From Dehalococcoidia bacterium UBA2991 (GTDB lineage: Bacteria > Chloroflexota > Dehalococcoidia > Tepidiformales > Tepidiformaceae): a stretch of DNA of 40,965 bases. The notes beneath the pieces are model-generated. The model made no database searches, had not been told where the DNA came from, and saw nothing but the letters and a program-made list of their open reading frames with translations. Position numbers and translations under genes: made by a program. Shown here piece after piece: positions 31,616-40,097 of this stretch. The DNA is taken from NCBI GenBank assembly GCA_002346645.1, contig DEAD01000013.1, positions 1 to 40,965 on the forward strand. The letters are read 5' to 3'. Position 1 is the stretch's first letter. Each line of letters starts with the position of its first letter.

Positions 31616-32287
31616 CTAGTCCTCGGACGCGCCCACTGAAACGGGTTCTTCACTCTCGCCCTCTGATTCCCCACCCGCTTGAGCATCGCTTTTTTCAGCA
31701 TCTGCGGCGAGCTGCTTAGCGCGGTCTCGTGCTGCGATACCTCGCTTGTCAGCAATCAGAATCATCGACATATGTCGACCCTCGAGCGCTGCGTCCTTCT
31801 CCTTCGTCGCAACATCTTCGAGGTTATCGAAGATACGATCGAGGAGGTTCTTGCCAATTTGAGGGTGAGTGATTTCACGACCACGGAACATCACGGTCAC
31901 CTTTACCTTGTCTCCTTGGCGCAGAAGCTTCTCAACAGTTCGGGTTTTGAAGTCAATATCGTGAACATCAATCTTCGGCTTCATGCGTACTTCTCGAAGG
32001 CGGGTCTTGGCCTGGTGCTTTCTCGCCTCACTCTCCTTCTTCGACTGCTCGTATTTAAAGCGGCCAAAATCCATTAGGCGTGCAACTGGAGGATTGGCCT
32101 GACCCGATACCTCTACGAGATCAACATCTCGTTCGCGAGCCATTGCTACTGCTTCCGCAGTGCTGATCACGCCTACCTGCTGCCCTTCCTCGTCTATCAC
32201 CCGCACTTCGGGAACGCGTATGCGCTCATTGATGCGAGGCTGCGGCGGCGGTGGCTTAGGCGGAACTTTCGAGCGTCGTTTTCTCAA
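31616..32287 (-). CDS. infC: translation initiation factor IF-3
   Basis: A protein of about 223 residues. The N-terminal domain starts PRINERIRVPEVRVIDEEG, and the linker and C-terminal domain follow (MDFGRFKYEQSKKESEARK, KVTVMFRGREITHPQIG). An acidic C-terminal extension of about 30 residues (GGESEGESEEPVSVGASED) is longer than usual. The frame is open far upstream through the divergent galU region, so the start must be chosen. TTG at 32287 follows GGGGAG by four bases and gives a basic, proline-rich lead (RKRRSKVPPKPPPPQ) before the conserved core. infC is often started by a rare codon. Confidence 0.93.
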   Translation of the reverse strand: MRKRRSKVPPKPPPPQPRINERIRVPEVRVIDEEGQQVGVISTAEAVAMARERDVDLVEVSGQANPPVARLMDFGRFKYEQSKKESEARKHQAKTRLREVRMKPKIDVHDIDFKTRTVEKLLRQGDKVKVTVMFRGREITHPQIGKNLLDRIFDNLEDVATKEKDAALEGRHMSMILIADKRGIAARDRAKQLAADAEKSDAQAGGESEGESEEPVSVGASED

Positions 32288-32313
32288 GCTGCTCCCCGTG
32301 AGACGTGTGGAGG

Positions 32314-32322
32314 ATGATAGCA
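32314..32322 (-). promoter_or_regulatory. extended -10 promoter element for infC
   Basis: TGCTATCAT on the minus strand (TG-n-TATCAT) lies about 27 bases before the chosen TTG start of infC, which gives a short leader of about 20 bases. No clear -35 is seen. It lies within the 80-bp divergent region shared with galU. Confidence 0.45.
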
Positions 32323-32366
32323 CCCCCTTTCTCGCGGTGTATATCGCAACCGAAGGGCCCTCTACC

Positions 32367-33254
32367 ATGATCCCTATGGCGACCGTCCAAAGAGCGGTCA
32401 TACTCGCAGCCGGGCTGGGCACACGCATGCTGCCGGCTTCCAAGTCCGTGCCTAAAGAAATGCTGCCCGTCGTGGACCGACCTGCCATCCAATATGCCGT
32501 AGAAGAAGCGGTTGCGGCAGGCATTGAGCACATCGTCATTGTGTTGGCACCCGATCGCGTTTCTATTAAGGAGCACTTCGGTGGAGGCTCCCGTATTGAA
32601 GCAATTGCTAGGCAACGAATGAATGCCAAACTCACAGCCCAAGTGCTGGAACCTGAACAGTTAGCAAATTTCACTTTCGTCCAACAACTTGAGCCGCTAG
32701 GTACCGGCCATGCGATCCAGCAGGCACGAGAACAACTCGAAGAAGAACCCTTTGCCCTATTGTTCCCGGACGACATCATCCTCGGCGAACACTCCTGCAC
32801 CGCCCAGCTCATCGAGGTATACGAAAATTGCAATGCAGCGGCAGTAATAGCCGTGGAACCCATTAGTCAAAAGGAAATCCCTCAGTACGGAATCGTTGAC
32901 CCTATCGGGCCCAACAACCCTACCCAACTCCGAGGCATCGTAGAGAAACCGTCCGTAGATACAGCGCCCTCTGACCTTGGAGTTGTAGGGCGTTATGTTC
33001 TCGGCCCATCGATCTTTAGACAATTCGACAAGCTCAAACAGGGAAAAGGTGGTGAACTGCAGTTCACAGACGCACTCTCTGGGCAGATCGAAGAGGGAGA
33101 AGCTGTTTTTGCCTACCACTTCGAAGGCCAACGGTACGATGCAGGACGACCAGTGGGAGCTATTGCCGCCTCTGTCGCTCATGCCCTAGACCGTGAGGAG
33201 CTCCGAGAGGATCTACTCACCCATCTCGCTAACCTCTTACCATTGGAGCAGTAA
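32367..33254 (+). CDS. galU: UTP--glucose-1-phosphate uridylyltransferase
   Basis: A 295-residue nucleotidyltransferase that makes UDP-glucose. The N-terminal signature AVILAAGLGTRMLPASKSVP with KEMLPVVDRPAIQYAVEEA is typical of bacterial GalU, as are FVQQLEPLGTGHAIQQA, ALLFPDDIILG and QYGIVDPIG. The ATG at 32367 has GAAGGG about nine bases upstream; a second ATG at 32376 is possible. Two bases separate its stop from the following 451-residue gene. Confidence 0.96.
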   Translation: MIPMATVQRAVILAAGLGTRMLPASKSVPKEMLPVVDRPAIQYAVEEAVAAGIEHIVIVLAPDRVSIKEHFGGGSRIEAIARQRMNAKLTAQVLEPEQLANFTFVQQLEPLGTGHAIQQAREQLEEEPFALLFPDDIILGEHSCTAQLIEVYENCNAAAVIAVEPISQKEIPQYGIVDPIGPNNPTQLRGIVEKPSVDTAPSDLGVVGRYVLGPSIFRQFDKLKQGKGGELQFTDALSGQIEEGEAVFAYHFEGQRYDAGRPVGAIAASVAHALDREELREDLLTHLANLLPLEQ

Positions 33255-33256
33255 TC

Positions 33257-34612
33257 ATGCGCATACTGACCATCGGGTACTCCCTGCCAAATCAAAACGT
33301 AGACAACCACACAGTGCTAAACGCCCCTAGCCTGACGGACTACGAAGCTGTGCTGATCGACCCGGAAGCGATCACAACAGCAGTCCAGCAGCTACTCGAA
33401 GGAGAACGCTCCTTTAATTCCCTGGATGGGCGGCCCGTCGTAAATGGCGCCACAACTGCCACCCAAGTCTCCGCTGCGGATCAGCTGCTACGACGCACAG
33501 ATGAGGCTCAGCGCTTCCTAGAACAAGGCGGGGCCCTCTTCGTGATTGGACGCCCAAATGCAGTCCTTCCAGGAGTCATCGGTTTCGAAGGTTTCGACCG
33601 TTTTGGCTGGCTGCCAGCGCCCAAGGGCGGGGGGTGGAACCCCCCTAACTTGAGAGCTGCCGAGGGAAAGACCATCCGCATCGCCGACGATAAGCATCCC
33701 CTAAGTGCAGTGCTCCGCGAGCATCGGAGGGACCTTACCTACCGAGCAGTTTTAGACCCTGCCATTACCGCAGGTACCAACGAAGGTCACGTAATCGCGA
33801 TGGGTGGATCAAACATGCCTATCGCAGTCGAATTCCCTGTCCTAGCGGGGCGGGTGGTAGTCACTCCTGTCTTTGCAAACACGACGGGTACAGCGCGTAC
33901 AAAACTTGCCCAGGACATGGTCGACGCGATGACTGCTGTCGCCACGGGTGCAAAGGCAGAAGATGCCCCTGGGTGGGCTCGAACCCTCGCTTTGCCAAGC
34001 TCAGAACAGATAGAGGCAGAACTAGAAGAAGCAGAAGAAAGCGAGTCGGCAGCAACTGCGCGAACAGCAGCTGTGCGAGAGCGCCTTGACGCTCTCACCG
34101 CTCACCGGCGACTGCTATGGGCAACAGGATCCGATTTTTCAGCAGCCGTGCGCGAAGCCTTAGCACTTCTAGGACTCGATGCGACAACTGCTGCTGATGG
34201 CCTAGCAGTTACAGAAGGAGAGCACACTGCATTGGTAGAGGTGGAAAGCTCCCGGGAAGATGTAGCTGAATGGCCCTATGTTCGTCTACAACGTCGATTA
34301 GAGCGACATCTCCTAGATGAAGGAGAACAACTCCGAGGGATCATCGTGGTAAACGGCAAACGCACAATGAGCCCAACAGCGCGGCGCGGCGAATTCACTG
34401 ATGCCTTACGCGTCGCCTGCGAGAACTATGGCTATGCCCTTACCACTGGCCAAACACTTTTCGCCCTCGTGCAGAGAGCCCTAGGAACCGATGCGCCTAG
34501 TGGCACTCTCTTCGAAGCGGCCGGGAGACGGCTCCTACACGGAAAGGGAATGATCACTACAGAGCAGGCCGTAGGAGAGGCGGAAGAAGCGGGGGACGCC
34601 AGTATCTTCTGA
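33257..34612 (+). CDS. two-domain protein of unknown function, PD-(D/E)XK-like C-terminus
   Basis: A 451-residue protein without a recognised name. Residues 1 to about 235 look like an alpha/beta domain of glutamine-amidotransferase type (LTDYEAVLIDPEA, GGALFVIGRPNAV, GRVVVTPVFA). Residues about 250-290 are a charged coiled coil (EAELEEAEESESA). The C-terminal part resembles restriction-endonuclease-like domains: HTALVEVESSRED, LRGIIVVNGKR, RRGEFTDALRVACENYGYAL and TTGQTLFALV. The Lys of an E-x-K motif is replaced by Glu or Ser (VEVES), so catalysis is uncertain. It follows galU after two bases and is convergent with the AsnC-domain gene 23 bp away. No signal peptide or membrane segment. Confidence 0.8.
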   Translation: MRILTIGYSLPNQNVDNHTVLNAPSLTDYEAVLIDPEAITTAVQQLLEGERSFNSLDGRPVVNGATTATQVSAADQLLRRTDEAQRFLEQGGALFVIGRPNAVLPGVIGFEGFDRFGWLPAPKGGGWNPPNLRAAEGKTIRIADDKHPLSAVLREHRRDLTYRAVLDPAITAGTNEGHVIAMGGSNMPIAVEFPVLAGRVVVTPVFANTTGTARTKLAQDMVDAMTAVATGAKAEDAPGWARTLALPSSEQIEAELEEAEESESAATARTAAVRERLDALTAHRRLLWATGSDFSAAVREALALLGLDATTAADGLAVTEGEHTALVEVESSREDVAEWPYVRLQRRLERHLLDEGEQLRGIIVVNGKRTMSPTARRGEFTDALRVACENYGYALTTGQTLFALVQRALGTDAPSGTLFEAAGRRLLHGKGMITTEQAVGEAEEAGDASIF

Positions 34613-34635
34613 GTGACTGGACCTGAAAATCTGAC

Positions 34636-34872
34636 CTAGGCTTCCGGGAAGGTCACGCAGGTAGTAGTGCTCTCAATACCCTCAACCACACGTACGTACT
34701 GACTGATTAGAGTGGGCACCTGAGTAATACTGGGCGCCTCGATGACGGCCATGATGTCGTAGGGGCCCATCACCTGGTAAACCTCGGAGATCCCGTCAAC
34801 GTTCTGGAGTGAATTGAATACATTTTGGGTTTCCGCCGGGTCGACAACGATTAGTACGAAGGCCTTAATCAT
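34636..34872 (-). CDS. stand-alone Lrp/AsnC ligand-binding (RAM) domain protein
   Basis: A 78-residue protein made only of the AsnC/Lrp effector-binding domain: KAFVLIVVDPAETQNVFNSL, VYQVMGPYDIMAVIEA, QYVRVVEGIESTTTCVTF. There is no helix-turn-helix. Such stand-alone domains form ring-like oligomers and may bind amino acids. It starts nine bases downstream of lepA on the same strand, and TCTCTTTC-type complementarity gives a purine-rich AGAAAGAGA before the ATG. Confidence 0.9.
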   Translation of the reverse strand: MIKAFVLIVVDPAETQNVFNSLQNVDGISEVYQVMGPYDIMAVIEAPSITQVPTLISQYVRVVEGIESTTTCVTFPEA

Positions 34873-34881
34873 CTCTTTCTC

Positions 34882-36708
34882 CTAATCCTCTCGTAGCTGC
34901 AGAACTGCCATGAAAGCCTCCTGCGGAATTTCGACGTTGCCAACCATCTTCATCCGCCTCTTGCCTTCGGCCTGCTTTTCAAGCAACTTCCTCTTTCGAG
35001 TTATATCGCCCCCGTAGCACTTTGCAAGGACGTTTTTGCGCAACGCACGGACGGTTTCACGAGCAATGATACGACCACCGATCGCCGCCTGCAGAGGGAC
35101 ATCAAACATCTGACGCGGAATGAGACTGCGTAGCTTCAGCACTAATTCCCGCCCCTCACGGGCTGCATTTTCCCTGTGAGTAATGATGGAGAGCGCGTCC
35201 ACAACCTGACCGTTCACAAGTACGTCAACCTTAACCAAGGCGGCAGAGCGATAACCCGAAGGCTGGTAGTCAAGGCTAGCGTAACCACTAGTCGAGCCCT
35301 TCAAGCTATCGTAAAAATCAACAAGTATTTCTGCCATCGGAATCTCATAAGCCAACAAAACACGCGCTTCCCCAGGTGCTAAATCGTTTTCAGGCTCTAA
35401 GTATTCCATTCGTACAAACTGACCCCGACGACTCGTTACCAGGTCCATTACCGGCCCGATGTGGCGACTAGGCGTCACAACATCGATTGTGGCCCAAGGT
35501 TCACGGATCTCCTCAATTCCACCTGCATCAGGCAGGTGAGAGGGATTTTCGATAGCCACCACCTCACCCGATCGCAACTCGACTTCATATTCCACACTAG
35601 GGGCAGTAGTTAGTAGGCCGAGGTCATACTCCCTCTCCAGTCTCTCAACAATTATTTCGAGATGAAGCAACCCAAGGAAACCACAGCGGAAACCGAACCC
35701 GAGCGCAGCCGAAGATTCTGGCTCGTACACAAGGGAGGCATCATTGAGACTGAGGCGCTCCAGCGCTTCCCGCAACTCTTGATATTGGTCTGTATCAGTA
35801 GGATAAATCCCAGCAAAAACCATGGGTTTCGCTTGGCGATACCCAGGAAGAGGATCAGAGGCCCTGTTGGAATCCACGGTAACGGTATCGCCTACCCGAC
35901 AATCACCAACTTCCTTTAGTCCAGTCGCAACGTAACCCACCTCCCCTGCCGTAAGAGCAGGCAACGCCTGCATCCCCGGTGCAAAGGTGCCAAATTCGAG
36001 AGGCTCAAAACTTCTTCCTGTCTGCATAAGACGGAGCTCAGCACGGCCATGCATTTCGCCGTCAACTACCCGAATGTGGGCAAGAACACCTTTGTAGGCG
36101 TCGTACTTTGAATCGAAGATAAGCGCCTTGAGCTCCCCCGAAGGGTTTCCTGTTGGCGGGGGTACACGTTCGCGGATGGCCTCAAGAATCTCCGGAATAC
36201 CTCGCCCTTCTTTCGCACTAGCGAGAACAATCTCGTCACGTGAGAAACCGACTACTCTTTCAAGCTCTTGAGCAACTCGATCTGTCTCAGCATGCGGGAG
36301 ATCAATCTTGTTGATAACGGGAATAAGAGTCAGTCCCTGATCGAGAGCGAGATAAACGTTCGCAAGAGTCTGTGCTTCGATCCCCTGCGAAGCATCGACA
36401 ACGAGGACTGCACCCTCACAAGCCGCCAGTGAACGTGATACTTCATAGGTAAAATCGACATGCCCAGGGGTATCTATAAGGTTGTACTGGAATTCTTCAC
36501 CATCAGGGCCGCGATAGGACATGCGAGCCGCAGCCGCCTTGATGGTAATGCCACGCTCCCGCTCAAGGTCCATGGTGTCCAACACTTGATCAGCCATGGC
36601 CCGAACGGCAACCGTTTCGGTCACCTCGAGAAACCGATCAGCCAGCGTCGACTTGCCGTGATCGATATGGGCAATGATGCAGAAGTTGCGGATACGGGAC
36701 TGATCCAC
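34882..36708 (-). CDS. lepA: elongation factor 4 (LepA)
   Basis: A 608-residue translational GTPase. G1 is IAHIDHGKSTLADRF, G3 is DTPGHVDF and G4 is NKIDLPHA. Domain II, the EF-G-like domains III and V, and the LepA-specific C-terminal domain (GGDITRKRKLLEKQAEGKRR) are all present. It helps 30S biogenesis and back-translocation. Start GTG 36708 has no ribosome binding site but a TACACT hexamer six bases upstream, suggesting a leaderless message. The AsnC-domain gene follows after nine bases. Confidence 0.98.
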   Translation of the reverse strand: MDQSRIRNFCIIAHIDHGKSTLADRFLEVTETVAVRAMADQVLDTMDLERERGITIKAAAARMSYRGPDGEEFQYNLIDTPGHVDFTYEVSRSLAACEGAVLVVDASQGIEAQTLANVYLALDQGLTLIPVINKIDLPHAETDRVAQELERVVGFSRDEIVLASAKEGRGIPEILEAIRERVPPPTGNPSGELKALIFDSKYDAYKGVLAHIRVVDGEMHGRAELRLMQTGRSFEPLEFGTFAPGMQALPALTAGEVGYVATGLKEVGDCRVGDTVTVDSNRASDPLPGYRQAKPMVFAGIYPTDTDQYQELREALERLSLNDASLVYEPESSAALGFGFRCGFLGLLHLEIIVERLEREYDLGLLTTAPSVEYEVELRSGEVVAIENPSHLPDAGGIEEIREPWATIDVVTPSRHIGPVMDLVTSRRGQFVRMEYLEPENDLAPGEARVLLAYEIPMAEILVDFYDSLKGSTSGYASLDYQPSGYRSAALVKVDVLVNGQVVDALSIITHRENAAREGRELVLKLRSLIPRQMFDVPLQAAIGGRIIARETVRALRKNVLAKCYGGDITRKRKLLEKQAEGKRRMKMVGNVEIPQEAFMAVLQLRED

Positions 36709-36714
36709 AACACC

Positions 36715-36720
36715 AGTGTA
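36715..36720 (-). promoter_or_regulatory. candidate -10 hexamer for leaderless lepA transcript
   Basis: On the minus strand TACACT is followed by GGTGTT and the GTG start, a six-base spacing that would put transcription start at the initiation codon. A short inverted repeat GCTCG-N5-CGAGC (36726-36740) lies just upstream. Confidence 0.4.
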
Positions 36721-36778
36721 TGGGCTGCTCGTTTTGCGAGCTTCTTCACTCCCTAATGGGGTCTCTAGCGAAGGCCCG

Positions 36779-36787
36779 TGCTAGTCT
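36779..36787 (+). promoter_or_regulatory. extended -10 promoter element for mdh
   Basis: TGCTAGTCT (TG-n-TAGTCT) lies 35 bases before the chosen mdh ATG. It leaves a leader that contains the AAGAGGA ribosome binding site. It resembles the TGCTAGACT element before metG. Confidence 0.4.
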
Positions 36788-36822
36788 CCGCTCCTAATCT
36801 CGCAACCCCAAGAGGAACACAC

Positions 36823-37761
36823 ATGCCACGAAAGAAGGTCACCATCGTTGGCGCCGGTATGACTGGCGGCGCTATGGCGCAACGACTAATCGAAAGAGAC
36901 ATCTGCGACGTCGTCCTACAGGATGACCCTCAATTCGCTGGCACAATGCACTTCGGCAAGGCTTTAGACGAATCACAGGCAGCTGCATGGAGCGGCTTCA
37001 GCTCCTCTATCACTGCTACTGATGGTTGGGAAGATACAAATAATTCCGATGTCGTAATCGTTACAGCTGGAGCCCCCCGAAAGCCCGGCATGAGCCGCGA
37101 GGAGTTATTGAATAGCAATGCCGCCATTGTGCGAGCCAAAGTGTCAGAAGCAGCGAAAGCCTCTCCAGGCGCAGTGCTCGTAATTTTCTCAAATCCCATG
37201 GATGCCATGTGCCATGTGGCCCTAGAAGCAAGCGGCTTTCCCCGAGAGCGAGTTATTGGCCAGGGTGGCGCCCTCGATAGTGCCCGTTACAGGCACTTTG
37301 TTGCCGATGCTTGCAGTGTCTCCCCACAGGACGTACATGGCTACGTCATAGGTGGCCATACTGACACCACGATGGTCCCAGTGGTTTCTGAGACTCGCGT
37401 GGGCGGGATACCACTAACTAAACTGCTTTCGACTGAAAAGATCTCAGAAGTGGTAAGTCGCACAATGCGGGGCGGAGCCGAAATCGCGGAACTGATGCGA
37501 GTGGGTAGCGCCTTCTATGCACCCTCCGCAGGAACCATTGCAATGGTCACCGCCATCTTGCTCAACCAACATCGCCTATTGCCTTGTTCCACACTTCACC
37601 AGGGCGAATACGGTATTAGGGATGTCTTCTCAGGGACCGTCGTACAGCTTGGCGAAGGTGGAATCCAACGTACATTCGAATTGGAACTTTCCACCCAAGA
37701 ACATGAACGTGTCGTGGCTGCCGCAGAAGCCACCAAGAAATTGGTCGCACAGCTGGATTAG
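36823..37761 (+). CDS. mdh: malate dehydrogenase
   Basis: A 312-residue NAD-dependent dehydrogenase of the LDH-like MDH group. The nucleotide-binding motif is VTIVGAGMTGGAMAQ, and the substrate loop GAPRKPGMSREELL carries the malate-type Arg. The catalytic His segment reads VIGGHTDTTMVP (His179), whereas most relatives have GGHGDTMVP, so there is one extra residue after the His. LDSARYRHF is present. The start at 36823 follows AGAGGAACACAC. It is convergent with argH, with stops interlocked over 4 bp. Confidence 0.94.
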   Translation: MPRKKVTIVGAGMTGGAMAQRLIERDICDVVLQDDPQFAGTMHFGKALDESQAAAWSGFSSSITATDGWEDTNNSDVVIVTAGAPRKPGMSREELLNSNAAIVRAKVSEAAKASPGAVLVIFSNPMDAMCHVALEASGFPRERVIGQGGALDSARYRHFVADACSVSPQDVHGYVIGGHTDTTMVPVVSETRVGGIPLTKLLSTEKISEVVSRTMRGGAEIAELMRVGSAFYAPSAGTIAMVTAILLNQHRLLPCSTLHQGEYGIRDVFSGTVVQLGEGGIQRTFELELSTQEHERVVAAAEATKKLVAQLD

Positions 37762-39134
37762 TTTTTCAACCTCTTACGGAGGATATCTGCCGCTTCTCTC
37801 ACACGAGTGGGGGCCGTACCACCTACGACATCGCGGGCGGCTAAGGCAGCATCAACATCTATTTCGAGCACGTCAGTCTCGAACAATGCGCTAGCTTTGG
37901 CATATGCCTCAAACGGGAGCTCATTAAGCTCACATCCACATTCTTCAGCCTCTCGGACCAGACCGCCAGTTACAGCGTGTGCCTCTCGAAATGCCATGCC
38001 TTTGCGAACAAGATAATCCGCGACATCAGTAGCAAGGGCGAATCCTCCTGATGCCGCTACCCGCATGTGCTCCAGGTTGAACTGCAAAGCAGGCACCATA
38101 GCTGCGAAGATGCGCAAACTGGGAATAACAACGGCTGCCGCGTTGAGGATTGCTGCCTTGTCTTCCTGCAGATCACGGTTATAAGCGAGGGGCTGCCCTT
38201 TTAAATTTGTTAGCAAGTTCATAAGCTCCCCTAGGACGCGACCGGTACGCCCGCGTGCTAGCTCCGCAACATCAGCATTCTTTTTCTGCGGCATCATGCT
38301 GGATCCAGTAGCAAAGGCATCCGGCAAGCGCACGAAGCCAAACTCAGCAGAAGACCACAGAACGATCTCTTCAGCAAGGCGAGAGAGATGCGTCTGAGTG
38401 ATGGCACAGCAGGAAAGGAACTCAATAGCAAAATCACGGTCAGCTACAGCATCCAAGCTATTACGTGAGACCCCTTGGAAGCCAAGTTCCCGCGCAACCA
38501 TTTCCCGGTCTAGCGGATATGGCGAACCAGAAAGAGCACCCGATCCGAGCGGGAGCACATTGGCTCGCTCACGGCAGTCATGGAAGCGAGCGCGGTCGCG
38601 CAGAAGCATCTCACCGTAGGCAAGTAGGTGATGCCCCAAAGTTATTGGCTGCGCACGTTGCAGGTGGGTGTAACCAGGCATAGGAGCGGCCTCATATGTA
38701 AGCGCCAGATCGCAAAGAATCTCGATGAATGCCTCGGCCCCGGCAGACGCAAGTTCACACTGATCACGTACGAGCATACGGTTTAGGAGGGCAACCTGGT
38801 CGTTACGAGAACGAGCAGTGTGAAGCCGTCCCGCCGCAGACCCAATTTGCTCGCCTAGCAAAACTTCTACATGGGTATGAATATCTTCAAGATCAGGACG
38901 CCATTCGACCTGGCCAGCACGAAACTGCTCTAGAACAAGACCCAACCCAGCAACAATCGAATCCGCCTCGCTCTCGGGAATAATTCCCTTCGCACCGAGC
39001 ATCCGCACGTGAGCAACCGACCCAGCGATGTCCTGCTCATACAAATCACGATCGACACCTGCTGTGTAGTCGCGAGTAAGGTCGTCCATAGACCCTTCGA
39101 AGCGACCACCCCATGTCCGCTGTGCTTCGCCCAT
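37758..39134 (-). CDS. argH: argininosuccinate lyase
   Basis: A 458-residue fumarase/aspartase superfamily enzyme for the last step of arginine synthesis. The N-terminal WGGRFEGSMDDLTRDYTA, HTARSRNDQVALLNRML, PGYTHLQRAQPITLGHHLLA and the signature TGSSMMPQKKNADVAELARG are seen. The signature has Ala where Pro is common (KKNPD). No ribosome binding site precedes the ATG at 39134, but GACAAT lies six bases upstream. No other arginine genes are in the window. Confidence 0.97.
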   Translation of the reverse strand: MGEAQRTWGGRFEGSMDDLTRDYTAGVDRDLYEQDIAGSVAHVRMLGAKGIIPESEADSIVAGLGLVLEQFRAGQVEWRPDLEDIHTHVEVLLGEQIGSAAGRLHTARSRNDQVALLNRMLVRDQCELASAGAEAFIEILCDLALTYEAAPMPGYTHLQRAQPITLGHHLLAYGEMLLRDRARFHDCRERANVLPLGSGALSGSPYPLDREMVARELGFQGVSRNSLDAVADRDFAIEFLSCCAITQTHLSRLAEEIVLWSSAEFGFVRLPDAFATGSSMMPQKKNADVAELARGRTGRVLGELMNLLTNLKGQPLAYNRDLQEDKAAILNAAAVVIPSLRIFAAMVPALQFNLEHMRVAASGGFALATDVADYLVRKGMAFREAHAVTGGLVREAEECGCELNELPFEAYAKASALFETDVLEIDVDAALAARDVVGGTAPTRVREAADILRKRLKN

Positions 39135-39140
39135 AGATCC

Positions 39141-39146
39141 ATTGTC
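39141..39146 (-). promoter_or_regulatory. candidate -10 hexamer for leaderless argH transcript
   Basis: On the minus strand GACAAT is followed by GGATCT and the argH ATG. The six-base spacing matches those at prfA, lepA and the Nudix gene. Confidence 0.4.
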
Positions 39147-39170
39147 CCTTGCCTAAGCGCTTTGTCCTAC

Positions 39171-39189
39171 CTGGTCATATAGGGACCAG
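39171..39189. repeat. inverted repeat CTGGTC-N7-GACCAG in argH/mazG divergent region
   Basis: Six-base arms (39171-39176 and 39184-39189) face each other across seven bases in the 84-bp divergent space. It could be an operator acting on either gene. No T-run follows, so it is not a terminator. Confidence 0.3.
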
Positions 39190-39218
39190 TGATAATAGCC
39201 GCGTAGACTGAAAACATA

Positions 39219-40022
39219 TTGAGCAACTCTAAACCAGACCAGCTACCAGAAGACCTTCGGCAATTCGACACTCTCGAGGCCATCATCCGTCGGCTCCACG
39301 GGCCAGAGGGCTGCCCCTGGGACCAGGAACAGACCCATGAATCACTGCGGCACCACTTGTTAGAAGAGTCCTATGAGCTACTTGAAGCGATTGATTCCGA
39401 ACAAACCGATGCCATCGCAGAGGAGCTAGGAGACGTGCTGCTTCAGGTTCTAATGCACGCCGCTATTGGAGAGCGGCTTGGCGAGTTCACATTCGGCGAC
39501 ATCTATTCGGGTATCGCCACAAAACTAATAGCTCGTCATCCCCATGTATTCGCAGAGGAAGAGGCCGAAACAGCAGAAGATGTGCGGAACAGCTGGGAGA
39601 AGCTGAAACAAAAAGAGCGGCCGAATAGATCCCGCCTCGAGGGTGTGCCCTCGACATTACCGGCCTTGGCCGAATCACAGACAATTCAAGGGCGCGCCCA
39701 ACGCGCTGGTTTCGATTGGCCAGACATACAAGGCCCTCTTGAGAAGCTCTCCGAAGAGATCACGGAGCTAGCCCTTGCCGATACCAAAAAGGAACGTGAG
39801 GAAGAGTTCGGCGACATTCTCTTTGTAATCGCAAACATTGGAGCCAAAATGGGTATTGACAGCGAGCAGGCACTCCGACGAGCCAATAGCAAATTTCGCC
39901 GCCGTTTTGGACTGCTAGAACAATGGGCCACCGAACAATCACTGAATTTGACGGAGATGGAGATCACAGCACTCGATCAGCTTTGGGAACGAGCAAAAGC
40001 CTCTGAACGCGCCGAGTTGTAG
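39219..40022 (+). CDS. mazG: nucleoside triphosphate pyrophosphohydrolase MazG
   Basis: A 267-residue all-alpha NTP pyrophosphatase with two MazG repeats. The first has GPEGCPWDQEQTHESLRHHL, ESYELLEAID and EELGDVLLQV; the second has EEITELALADTKKEREEEFG, then DILFVIANIG. The ExxE and ExxD metal-binding motifs are kept in both. It cleans the nucleotide pool and can lower (p)ppGpp. TTG start at 39219 has no ribosome binding site, and a TAGACT hexamer lies nine bases upstream, so the message may be leaderless. Confidence 0.96.
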   Translation: MSNSKPDQLPEDLRQFDTLEAIIRRLHGPEGCPWDQEQTHESLRHHLLEESYELLEAIDSEQTDAIAEELGDVLLQVLMHAAIGERLGEFTFGDIYSGIATKLIARHPHVFAEEEAETAEDVRNSWEKLKQKERPNRSRLEGVPSTLPALAESQTIQGRAQRAGFDWPDIQGPLEKLSEEITELALADTKKEREEEFGDILFVIANIGAKMGIDSEQALRRANSKFRRRFGLLEQWATEQSLNLTEMEITALDQLWERAKASERAEL

Positions 40023-40097
40023 ACCCAGCCCGTCGTCGATAGGCTGAACCAACAGCTACTTCCCCAGCAACAAACAAATCAAAGGAGGGCTCAGGCA

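Noticed and set aside
32288..32863. Long N-terminal extension of infC
   Set aside because: It is antisense to the clear galU coding region, and IF-3 has no such domain. It is an open frame by chance.
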